A stretch of 64,000 nucleotides of DNA from NCBI GenBank assembly GCA_934630855.1, contig CAKTWW010000005.1, positions 1-64,000 of the forward strand, written 5' to 3'. The translations under genes were made by a program, and so were the position numbers. Positions within the stretch are counted from its first letter, which is position 1; every line of letters starts with the position of its first letter. Source of the DNA: an uncultured Collinsella sp. (GTDB lineage: Bacteria; Actinomycetota; Coriobacteriia; Coriobacteriales; Coriobacteriaceae). This document shows positions 10,525-18,668 of the stretch, one piece after another. Under the pieces are notes generated by a model. The model was not told where the DNA came from and searched no databases. It saw nothing but the letters and a program-made list of their open reading frames with translations.

Positions 10525-12378
10525 ATGCCGCTTTTCTCGCAACATACCGCCCGGTTCTCGCCGGACGCTCCCTTGGAGGGCACCAGCTCTCGCGACCTGC
10601 TCAAGCGGTACCAGCCGCTCGAGACGCTCGCGACCGGCGGTTTTGGCTCCATCGAGATCTGCCGCGACACGCATCTGCGCCGCCGCGTCGCCATTAAGCG
10701 CATTCCCCTCACGGGCGGCGCCGGCATGCCCGCCAGCGACATCATGGATGTGCTGCGCGAGGCCCACACCGCCGCCATGCTTCAGCATCCCAATATCGTG
10801 CAGGTTATCGACTTTACGCACGACACCGCCTATGCCTACTTGGTCATGGAATATGTCGACGGCATGTCGTTGGCCGAGTTCCTGCATCGCGTGGACGGCC
10901 ATTCGCTCACCTTTGACGAGGCAGCCGCCATTGCCGACGCACTGAGCCAGGCGCTCGCCTTCGCCCACAGCAACGGCGTACTTCACCTGGACATAAAACC
11001 CGCCAACGTGCTCATCGACCACTCGGGCAACGTAAAGCTCACCGACTTTGGCATGGCACGGCTGTCGTCTGCCGGCGGCTTTGGCGGCTCGCGCGGCGGC
11101 ACCATCGGCTACATGCCACCCGAGCAGCTCGATATCGAAACCGGCACGGTCGACGAACGCGCCGACGTCTTTGCCCTCGCCTGCGTCATCTACGAGGGCC
11201 TGTGCGGCAGCGCCCCCTTTATGGCGGCAACGCCCGGCGACTCGCTCGGCCGCATCATCCGCGGCGCCACCTACCCCAGCGAGCTGATCCCGCACTTTCC
11301 CCCAGGGGCCGAGGCCGCGCTGATGAGCGCGCTCTCCCCCATGCCGCAGGACCGGCCCAACAGCATCGAGGCCTTTTGCGACCAGCTGCTCGCCGGCCTG
11401 GGTAGCGTGCGCGAGGGTCGCCGCAGCCTGGAGCAGATGGTGGGCGAGTTGTCGGACGACGAACACACGGCAGACGATATCGAATCACTACCCTACGAGG
11501 ACGATGTCATCGAAGTCGACCCCACGCTCGGCTGGGCGGGCACGCGCTGGAACCATGCACGCGATTACGCCATGCGCGTCATCTCGGCGCTTGCGTGCGG
11601 CACCTTTAGCTTTTTGCTGATGCAAACGGCCGGCGTCGCGACGCTTCCCGGACTTATCGCCGCGGCCATCGCGATCGGAGCGGCCGCCGGCCTGGCCCCG
11701 CAGATTGGATCTGCCATCTCGGCCGTGGGCTTTTTGGTGCTTATGGCAAACGCCACCATGCAGGCGCAGGGCATCCTGTCGATGCTGCCCGTTGCGGTAA
11801 TCTTTGCCGCCGCCATGTCCGGCTGGTGGATCGCCTGGGGCCGCACCGAGGCCGCCGCGAGCACCGCACTCACCTGCGCGCTTGCACTTGGCTGTCTAAC
11901 TGGCGACGTCCTCCTTGCCGCCGGGGTCGCCGGCGGCATCGCGGCCTTTTGGCTCGGCCCGGCAAGTGCTGCCGCCGCCACGGGAATGGGTGCGCTTTTT
12001 GCCCGCCTGGCCACGGTCGCGCTTTCCGCTGGAGGCGTGCTGGGACTCGGCAACGTCGCCGCGGCGCTGGGCGACGCGTTCCTCTGGGCCGCCATTGTAC
12101 TCGTCTCGGCGACAGCTGCACTGACATCCCTGCTGCTCAACGCCCATGCCAAGCGTGCTGAGCAGGGCTCAAACCTTGCCGCCATCGCCGCCATCGCCGT
12201 CTGCGGCATCGGCTGCGCGGCGTCGCTTTGTCTTGCACACCATATGGAAATTGCCGGCCTTGCGGCCGCGGTCGTCGTCAAGGCGGCGGTTGCGGGAATC
12301 CTATCCTCTATAATCGTTGGGATATGCCTATATTTGCTCGGATACCAAAGAACCTATACGGAGAGTGATCTTTCGTGA
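10525..12378 (+). CDS. Multi-pass membrane Ser/Thr protein kinase
   Basis: The 617-residue protein has an N-terminal kinase domain (about residues 28-275): glycine loop ATGGFGSI, VAIK lysine (K58), HLDIKPANVL in the catalytic loop (154-163) and DFG at 174-176. The HRD arginine is replaced by leucine, so it is a non-RD kinase, but the catalytic Asp and Lys are kept. From about residue 345 onward it is almost entirely hydrophobic, with about nine membrane spans. An acidic linker (residues about 305-335) separates the halves. The start at 10525 has GAGGG six bases upstream; a TTG two codons earlier is the alternative. It overlaps the FhaA-like gene by four bases (GTGA), so it heads the cell-envelope cluster and may phosphorylate the FHA proteins. 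Confidence 0.9.
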   Translation: MPLFSQHTARFSPDAPLEGTSSRDLLKRYQPLETLATGGFGSIEICRDTHLRRRVAIKRIPLTGGAGMPASDIMDVLREAHTAAMLQHPNIVQVIDFTHDTAYAYLVMEYVDGMSLAEFLHRVDGHSLTFDEAAAIADALSQALAFAHSNGVLHLDIKPANVLIDHSGNVKLTDFGMARLSSAGGFGGSRGGTIGYMPPEQLDIETGTVDERADVFALACVIYEGLCGSAPFMAATPGDSLGRIIRGATYPSELIPHFPPGAEAALMSALSPMPQDRPNSIEAFCDQLLAGLGSVREGRRSLEQMVGELSDDEHTADDIESLPYEDDVIEVDPTLGWAGTRWNHARDYAMRVISALACGTFSFLLMQTAGVATLPGLIAAAIAIGAAAGLAPQIGSAISAVGFLVLMANATMQAQGILSMLPVAVIFAAAMSGWWIAWGRTEAAASTALTCALALGCLTGDVLLAAGVAGGIAAFWLGPASAAAATGMGALFARLATVALSAGGVLGLGNVAAALGDAFLWAAIVLVSATAALTSLLLNAHAKRAEQGSNLAAIAAIAVCGIGCAASLCLAHHMEIAGLAAAVVVKAAVAGILSSIIVGICLYLLGYQRTYTESDLS

Positions 12379-13382
12379 ACTTCCTGAACATCTTCGAGGA
12401 CCACGTGGCCGGCATCTTCGGTGCCACCCGTGCCCCGTTCTCCTTTAAGAAGCTTGCCAAGCAGGCCGCTCGCGACATGGAGGATCAGACTCTGGTGATC
12501 AACGGCGTCAACACCGCGCCGGCACTCTATACCATCCTGATCGCCGCCGATGACGATCCCATGCTCGCCCCGTTCTACCCCGAGCTTTCGCGCGAGGTCC
12601 GCGAGTTTGTGAAGGCACAGGCCGAGAAGCGCCGCTACGTCTTTGTCGGTGAGCCCCTCGTTCGCTTTATGATCGACCCGCAGCTGCGCGCCGGCAAGTT
12701 CTCGGTCTTTGCCGAGAACGTCGATGCTCCCACGCTCGGCCGCCTGTACGAGGAAGAGCGCGCCTACCAAAATGGCCTGGGCCAGAACAACTCTGCCGCA
12801 AGCCGCGCCGCAAGCGCTCCCCGCGCCGGCAAGCAGCAGTTCGCCGCTCCGCAGCAGCACCCCGCTGCCATGCCCCAGCAGCCGGCACCCCGTGCCGCCG
12901 CTCCCGACCCGCTCGCCGTGGCCGACCCCTTTGCGCCCAACGTCCCCGACCCCGCCGCCGCGCCTATCCCCGTGCCGCAGACCGTCTCCCGTGACGCACT
13001 CGCCGGTATGGGCGGAGCCGCCGCGACCGGTGCCGCCGTGGGCCTTGGCGCCGCAGCCGGCATCGCCGCCAACATGGCAAACCCCCGCACTCCGCAGCGT
13101 CCGCTCGCCCAGCTTGTCGACGTTGTGAGTGGCGAGAGCCACAGCATCACCTCCGCGCAGGTGACCATCGGTCGCGAGCGCTCGGTTTCGGATATCGCCC
13201 TGCGCGACCCCAACGTCTCTCGCCGTCACGCCCAGCTCACCTTTACCGGCTCGGACTGGTCGATCGAAGACCTCAACTCCACCAACGGCACGCTCGTCAA
13301 CAACCGCCGCATCACGCGCTGCCCGCTGCGCAACGGCGACCTGCTGACGTTTGGCCTGAGCACCTTTGAATTTAGGGGATAG
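12375..13382 (+). CDS. FhaA-like protein (DUF3662 + FHA)
   Basis: The 335-residue cytoplasmic protein has the N-terminal domain typical of actinobacterial FhaA (DUF3662, about residues 1-115). An Ala/Pro/Gln-rich linker follows (about 130-250), then a C-terminal FHA domain with GRERSVSDIALRDPNVSRRHAQ and IEDLNSTNGTLVNNRRI. In actinobacteria FhaA binds phosphothreonines on kinases and lipid II flippase partners, linking PknB signalling to peptidoglycan synthesis. It starts at a GTG overlapping the stop of the kinase and is followed after 6 bp by the FhaB-like gene. Gene order here matches the conserved fhaA-fhaB-pstP-rodA-pbpA-pknB block. Confidence 0.92.
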   Translation: MNFLNIFEDHVAGIFGATRAPFSFKKLAKQAARDMEDQTLVINGVNTAPALYTILIAADDDPMLAPFYPELSREVREFVKAQAEKRRYVFVGEPLVRFMIDPQLRAGKFSVFAENVDAPTLGRLYEEERAYQNGLGQNNSAASRAASAPRAGKQQFAAPQQHPAAMPQQPAPRAAAPDPLAVADPFAPNVPDPAAAPIPVPQTVSRDALAGMGGAAATGAAVGLGAAAGIAANMANPRTPQRPLAQLVDVVSGESHSITSAQVTIGRERSVSDIALRDPNVSRRHAQLTFTGSDWSIEDLNSTNGTLVNNRRITRCPLRNGDLLTFGLSTFEFRG

Positions 13383-13388
13383 TCGCTT

Positions 13389-13805
13389 ATGAACATCGAT
13401 ATCGTCCTTTTTGCAGGCCGCATCGTCCTGGTCGCCCTGCTCTACATCTTCCTGTTCGCCGTTATGAAAACCGGCGTGGGACTCGTGCGCGGCCAGCGTC
13501 GCGACTCCGCTATCTGGACGATCGATGTGGACAAGGGCCCCCGCGGCATCCGCGGCATCCATGTGGACATGCTCGGCCCCGTCATCGTCGGCCGCTCGCC
13601 GTCTTCGGACATCTGCATCAACGAACCGTTTGTCTCGGCCTCGCATGCACGCTTTTCGTTGCAGGGCCCGGCACTCATCATCGAAGACCTCAACTCGCTT
13701 AACGGCACGCTCGTCAACGGTCGCCAGCTCGTGGAGCCCGCGACGCTGCGCGAAGGCGACGAGGTCCAGATTGGCGACGTGGTCATGAAGGTGAACCGTC
13801 GATGA
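13389..13805 (+). CDS. FhaB-like membrane-anchored FHA protein
   Basis: The 138-residue protein has one N-terminal membrane span (about residues 5-28) and a cytoplasmic FHA domain (about 55-136). The signature is GRSPSSDICINEPFVSASHA and IEDLNSLNGTLVNGRQL. Size and topology match the FhaB/FipA proteins of the actinobacterial pknB locus, which read out kinase activity at division sites. It overlaps the downstream phosphatase by ATGA at 13802, indicating coupled expression of the phospho-reader and the phosphatase. Confidence 0.9.
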   Translation: MNIDIVLFAGRIVLVALLYIFLFAVMKTGVGLVRGQRRDSAIWTIDVDKGPRGIRGIHVDMLGPVIVGRSPSSDICINEPFVSASHARFSLQGPALIIEDLNSLNGTLVNGRQLVEPATLREGDEVQIGDVVMKVNRR

Positions 13806-15649
13806 TCGACGAGGAGAACAAATCCGCAACCATGCCCGAGACGCCGGCTGCCCCCGCAGCCGCGCCGGCTCATGCCGCTCCGGCGCGCCCCGCGGCCGTG
13901 GAGCCCGAGGACACGGTGTTCTCCCTGCCTCTTTCGCATGTAACTCAAGATTATTCGGCGCTTACCGATGACAGCGACGCTGACACCGAGCAGCTCGACG
14001 CCCCTATCGGCGCGCATGCTGCCGAGCAGCCCGCCGTATCGGAAACGACGCCCGCGCCGGCTCATTTTGCCGAGCCCGTCGCCGAGGCGATCAACGAGAG
14101 CGAAGCGGTGTTCGCTGCGCCCGAGCCCGCCGCGCCGGTCTTTCCCGTCGCGCCATCGCCCGAGGCGACGGCCGCGCCCGCCCCGAGACCCGAGTCCGCG
14201 CCGTCGCACTTCGCGACGCCGGAGCCCATCGCAGTGGAGCCGCAGAAGGCCGACGAGACCCCCAATGACCCCGGCTCGACCATCCCGACCCTCGATAAGC
14301 CCATCGAGGAGCCCGGCACCGAGCCGCTCGACGCCGGCGACAGCGTCTCCCCCGGCGACACCGCCGAGATCGACGTCGCCGCCGTGGAGGCAAAACTCAA
14401 AGACCCCGGCTCGACCATGAGCTTTGAGCCGCTGACCGATGAACGTATCGAGACCGACTCGACCTATGACGCCGGCACCACCACGCAACTCATGTGGGGC
14501 GCCCGCTCCGACGTCGGCTGCGTGCGCCCGCACAACGAAGATTCCTACCTGGTGCAGTCGCCGCTCTTTTGCGTATGCGACGGCATGGGAGGACATGCCG
14601 CCGGCGAGGTGGCGTCCTCTATCGCCGTCGAAACCATAGCCAAGACGGCACCGCAGTCCGCCGACGCCGCACGCCTGGCCGCAGCCGTCGAGGCCGCCAA
14701 CGCCGCCGTTATCGAGGCCGCCCTCAACGGTTTGGGCAAGCCCGGCATGGGCTGCACGGCCACCTGCGCCTACATCGAAAACGATACCCTCGCCATCGCC
14801 CATGTGGGCGACTCGCGCGCCTACCTGCTCCACGAGGGCACGCTGATTCGCGTGACCCGCGATCACTCCTACGTGGAGGAGCTCGTGGATGCCGGCGAGA
14901 TTACGGCCGACGAGGCACGCGTCCACCCCAACCGCTCGGTCATCACCCGCGCGCTGGGCTCGGACCCCGCCATGTATGCCGACCACTTTACCCTGCATAT
15001 CGAGGAAGGCGACCGCCTGATCCTATGCTCCGACGGCCTTTCGAGCATGATTCCCGATAGCGATATCGAAAACATCGCCACGCAGTCCTCGACCGCGCAG
15101 ATTTGCGTCGACAACCTGGTAGACGCGGCACTCGCCGCCGGCGGCCACGACAACGTGACCGTGGTGGTGGTCGATTTGGTCGACGATGGCGTCATGCGTG
15201 AGGCAAAACGCGTCCGTCGCCGCAACGTCACCATCGCCGCCGTCCTGGCCCTTGTCTTTGTGCTGGCGGCGGGCATCTGGGCGTACACGGGCATCACCGG
15301 CTCGTACTACTTGGGTACCTACCACGGCAACGTCGCCGTTTGGCGCGGCCTGCCTGGCGAGACGCTTGGATTCAAGCTCCACTGGCTCGAGAGCGAAACC
15401 AGTATCAAGCTGTCCGACCTGCCCGAAGACACGCAGAACCGCCTGAAGGCGGGCATTCCGCAAACGAGCGTCGACGATGCGCAGGACACCATCTCCAAGT
15501 ACCGTCACCAGATCGACGAGGAGCAGACCCGTCAGGTGATTGACGCGCAAACGATTCGCGACAACACCGACCAGGAATCGACTTCCGAGTCGGATTCCGA
15601 GAAAACCGCCGAACAGTCCGCCGAGGCCGAAGCCTCCGATAAGAATTAG
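13802..15649 (+). CDS. pstP: PP2C-family Ser/Thr phosphatase (PstP-like) with long N-terminal tail
   Basis: This is a metal-dependent phosphatase opposing the cluster kinases. The 615-residue protein has an unusual disordered Ala/Pro/Glu-rich N-terminal tail (1-230), a PP2C domain at about 233-465, one membrane span near 480-500 and an outer C-terminal tail. Catalytic motifs are SDVGCVRPHNEDSYL (ED 246-247), CDGMGGHAAGEVAS, VGDSRAYL, CSDGLSSMI and GGHDNVTVVVVDL. The tail carries the repeated sequence DPGST twice (residues 156-160 and 201-205), possibly phospho-acceptor or FHA docking sites. Canonical PstP lacks such a tail. It overlaps fhaB by 4 bp and precedes the RodA-PBP fusion by 16 bp. 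Confidence 0.93.
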   Translation: MIDEENKSATMPETPAAPAAAPAHAAPARPAAVEPEDTVFSLPLSHVTQDYSALTDDSDADTEQLDAPIGAHAAEQPAVSETTPAPAHFAEPVAEAINESEAVFAAPEPAAPVFPVAPSPEATAAPAPRPESAPSHFATPEPIAVEPQKADETPNDPGSTIPTLDKPIEEPGTEPLDAGDSVSPGDTAEIDVAAVEAKLKDPGSTMSFEPLTDERIETDSTYDAGTTTQLMWGARSDVGCVRPHNEDSYLVQSPLFCVCDGMGGHAAGEVASSIAVETIAKTAPQSADAARLAAAVEAANAAVIEAALNGLGKPGMGCTATCAYIENDTLAIAHVGDSRAYLLHEGTLIRVTRDHSYVEELVDAGEITADEARVHPNRSVITRALGSDPAMYADHFTLHIEEGDRLILCSDGLSSMIPDSDIENIATQSSTAQICVDNLVDAALAAGGHDNVTVVVVDLVDDGVMREAKRVRRRNVTIAAVLALVFVLAAGIWAYTGITGSYYLGTYHGNVAVWRGLPGETLGFKLHWLESETSIKLSDLPEDTQNRLKAGIPQTSVDDAQDTISKYRHQIDEEQTRQVIDAQTIRDNTDQESTSESDSEKTAEQSAEAEASDKN

Positions 15650-15665
15650 GAAGGGAGTGCCGCTT

Positions 15666-18536
15666 ATGAGTCGCCGCAACACCGAACTGCTTTTGCTCAT
15701 CGCCTCGGCGTTCCCCGTCATCCTGCTGTATGCGATGTACGTGCTCACCGCGGGCGCCACGATTTCCTTTGAGACGCTTGCCGTGCCGATCGGCCTCTTT
15801 GCCGCCTTCGCCGCAGCGCATATCGCCGTGCGCATCCTGGCGCCCGGCGCCGACCCCGCCATCCTGCCCATCGTCTTTGTGCTCTCGGGCATCGGCATCA
15901 CATTCGTGACGCGCCTTGCCCCCGACCTTGCCATCTCGCAGCTCATCATCCTGTTTATCTCGGTGGCATTGATGGTGGGAACCCTCGCGCTGGTCAAGAA
16001 CCTCGACGTGGTCATGCGCTACAAATACACCTTTGGCATCATCGGCATCATTTTGCTGATGCTGCCCATCTTTATCGGCACCACGATCTCGGGCTCCAAG
16101 CTGTGGATTCGCATTGCGGGCTTTACTATCCAGCCCGGCGAGTTCGCCAAGGTCTTTATCGTGCTGTTCCTGGCCGGCTACCTGGCCGAGAATCGCGAGT
16201 TGCTCTCTATCTCCAACCGCAAGATTCTGGGCCTCAAGATCCCGCGCTTCCGCCTGCTGCTGCCTCTGTTTGCCGTGTGGGGCGTGTGCCTGCTCGTCGT
16301 CGTCTTCGAACGCGACCTGGGTTCGGCCGTGCTGTTCTACACCATCTTCTTGCTGATGCTCTACGTTGCCACGGGACGTTTTTCGTACGTCATCATCGGC
16401 CTTGCGCTGCTTGCCGTTGGAGCCGTGGGCGCCTACAAGTTCCTGTCGCACGTTCAGGTGCGTTTCCAGATTTGGGCCGACCCGTTTAAGGATGCCCAGG
16501 GCCAGGGCTACCAGATCGTGCAGTCGCTCTTCTCGCTCGCCGACGGCGGCCTGGTGGGCGTCGGTATCGGCAACGGCATGGCAAACAACATCCCCGTCGT
16601 CGAGTCCGACTTTATCTTCTCGGCCATCGGCGAGGAAATGGGCCTTTTGGGTGGCGGCGCCGTACTCATCCTGTTTATGCTCTTCGCCGTGCGCGGCCTC
16701 ACCACGGCCGCTCGCGCCAAGTCCGACCTTGCTGCCTTTAGCGCCACCGGCCTTACGGCAGCCATCAGCTTCCAGGCCTTCTTGATCGTGGGCGGCGTAA
16801 CCCGCTTGATCCCGCTGACCGGCGTCACCCTGCCCTTCATGAGCCAGGGTGGCTCCTCGCTGCTGGCGAGCTTTATCATCGTCGCGCTGCTGTTGCGCGC
16901 CGGCGACGAGGCGACCGGACGCGAAGCCGAGCTCACCGGAACCGGCACCATGGCCGCCATCACCGATGACCAGGTCGCATCAGCCGCAGCCCCGACCGGC
17001 ACGCGCTTTGCCACCTCGTCTTCCTATGGCCGAGGCAGCCACTCCGCCGGTTCGCGCATGCGCCGTCGCCTGCTCGACACGCCCGAGTCCGGCGTACTTG
17101 GCCGCGTGGCGCTTGCAAACCGCCTCACCCGCGCCGTGTTCGCCTTTACGGCGCTGTTCGCCATCCTTATCGGCAACCTCACCTATGTCCAGGTCATCAA
17201 GGCCAAGGACTACCAGGACATGCCGACCAACAACCACACCATCGCCCGCTCCAAGTACATCCAACGCGGCTCCATCATCACGTCCGACGGCGTGACGCTG
17301 GCCGAGTCGCTGCAGCAGGAGGACGGCACCTACGCCCGCTCCTATCCCAACGGCAATATGGCCGCGCACGTGGTGGGCTACGTGAGCCAGCAGTACGGCA
17401 CCGCCGGTATCGAGAGCGTCATGAACGACACGCTCACCGGCTCCAAGGATTACTCCAGCTGGAACAACGCCATCGCATCGCTCGCGGGCCAGACCCAGCC
17501 GGGCAACACCGTCAAGCTCACGATCGACTCGCGTATCCAAACGGCTGCCGAGCAGGCGCTCAAGGGCTTTAAGGGCGCCGTCGTCGTCATGGACCCGCGT
17601 ACCGGTGCGGTCCTTGCATGCGCCAGCTCGCCTACCTACGACAACACCAACATCGACGCCCTACTGCAGGCGGGCGGCGGTGAGGACGGCTCCTTGTACG
17701 ACCGCGCCATGGACGCACTGTACACCCCGGGCTCGACGTTTAAGGTCGTCACGCTTGCCGCGGCGCTCGAGACCGGCACTGCCACGCTTTCGAGCACCTA
17801 CCAGGCGCCCGGCTCCATGGATATCGGCAACGCGCCGGTCACCAACTACGACAACGAGAGCTACGGCACCATCAGCCTACAGCAGGCCTTCGCCGTGTCG
17901 TCCAACGTCGTCTTTGGCCAGGTGGCCAACGAGGTCGGCCCCAGCTCGCTGGTACAGTTTGCCAACGCCTTTGGCTATGGGCAAAAGCTGGGCCAGGACC
18001 TTACCTCCGCCGCCTCCATCATGGCCGACCCGTCGCTCATGACCGAGTGGGAGACCGCTTGGGCAGGCGCCGGCCAGCCCGTCGGCATGGACCACACGCC
18101 CGGCCCGCAGACCACGGTCATGCAAAACGCCGTGATTGCCGCAGCCATCGCCAACAGCGGCGTGGTCATGGATCCGTTCTTTGTATCCCAGGTGCTCGCC
18201 CCGGACGGAACCGTGGTTAAGACCACGCAGTCCCGTTCGCTGGGCCAGGCCGTCAGCTCGGCCACGGCTGACCAGGTCAAGCAGGCCATGCTCGCCGTCG
18301 TCCAGTCCGGTACCGGTACCGATGCCCAGATTCCGGGCGTCAAGGTCGCCGGCAAGACCGGCTCGGCCGAGACCGGCGGCACCAACGTCAACTCCATGTT
18401 CGTTGGCTTTGCACCTTATGATTCACCCACGGTTGCCATCTCGGTAGCCCTGGAGGATTACGACAAACACGACGTCAAGGCGGCCAAGATCGCCGGCATC
18501 GTCCTGACCGCGGCACTTGCCGCACAGGGAGCGTGA
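15666..18536 (+). CDS. Single-chain RodA/FtsW (SEDS) - class B penicillin-binding protein fusion
   Basis: One uninterrupted frame of 956 residues joins two enzymes that are normally separate. Residues about 1-430 form a multi-pass SEDS glycosyltransferase (LLLIASAFPVILLYAMYVLT at the start; GSKLWIRIAGFTIQPGEFAKVF; VFERDLGSAVLFY; GVTLPFMSQGGSSLLASF). A linker of about 60 residues follows, then a membrane span near 487-505. The rest is a class B transpeptidase with STFK (690-693), SSN (745-747) and KTG (897-899). It would polymerise lipid II and cross-link glycan during elongation or division. The start at 15666 is preceded by GGAAGGGAG; the frame reaches back to 15540 without a site. In other actinobacteria rodA and pbpA are adjacent genes in the same position, so this is a fusion of neighbours. 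No frameshift or stop separates the parts. Confidence 0.95.
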   Translation: MSRRNTELLLLIASAFPVILLYAMYVLTAGATISFETLAVPIGLFAAFAAAHIAVRILAPGADPAILPIVFVLSGIGITFVTRLAPDLAISQLIILFISVALMVGTLALVKNLDVVMRYKYTFGIIGIILLMLPIFIGTTISGSKLWIRIAGFTIQPGEFAKVFIVLFLAGYLAENRELLSISNRKILGLKIPRFRLLLPLFAVWGVCLLVVVFERDLGSAVLFYTIFLLMLYVATGRFSYVIIGLALLAVGAVGAYKFLSHVQVRFQIWADPFKDAQGQGYQIVQSLFSLADGGLVGVGIGNGMANNIPVVESDFIFSAIGEEMGLLGGGAVLILFMLFAVRGLTTAARAKSDLAAFSATGLTAAISFQAFLIVGGVTRLIPLTGVTLPFMSQGGSSLLASFIIVALLLRAGDEATGREAELTGTGTMAAITDDQVASAAAPTGTRFATSSSYGRGSHSAGSRMRRRLLDTPESGVLGRVALANRLTRAVFAFTALFAILIGNLTYVQVIKAKDYQDMPTNNHTIARSKYIQRGSIITSDGVTLAESLQQEDGTYARSYPNGNMAAHVVGYVSQQYGTAGIESVMNDTLTGSKDYSSWNNAIASLAGQTQPGNTVKLTIDSRIQTAAEQALKGFKGAVVVMDPRTGAVLACASSPTYDNTNIDALLQAGGGEDGSLYDRAMDALYTPGSTFKVVTLAAALETGTATLSSTYQAPGSMDIGNAPVTNYDNESYGTISLQQAFAVSSNVVFGQVANEVGPSSLVQFANAFGYGQKLGQDLTSAASIMADPSLMTEWETAWAGAGQPVGMDHTPGPQTTVMQNAVIAAAIANSGVVMDPFFVSQVLAPDGTVVKTTQSRSLGQAVSSATADQVKQAMLAVVQSGTGTDAQIPGVKVAGKTGSAETGGTNVNSMFVGFAPYDSPTVAISVALEDYDKHDVKAAKIAGIVLTAALAAQGA

Positions 18537-18668
18537 TGCCCGTGATCGAAGCGGTTACTCGAGGCGCGCCGCGGCCAATGAGCTAGCGGCAACGCGCCAC
18601 ACGGCCCCAGCGGCCACACATTTGGTACTACACACATCGTTGAGCGAATAGTTATGTTAGGAGCAGGA

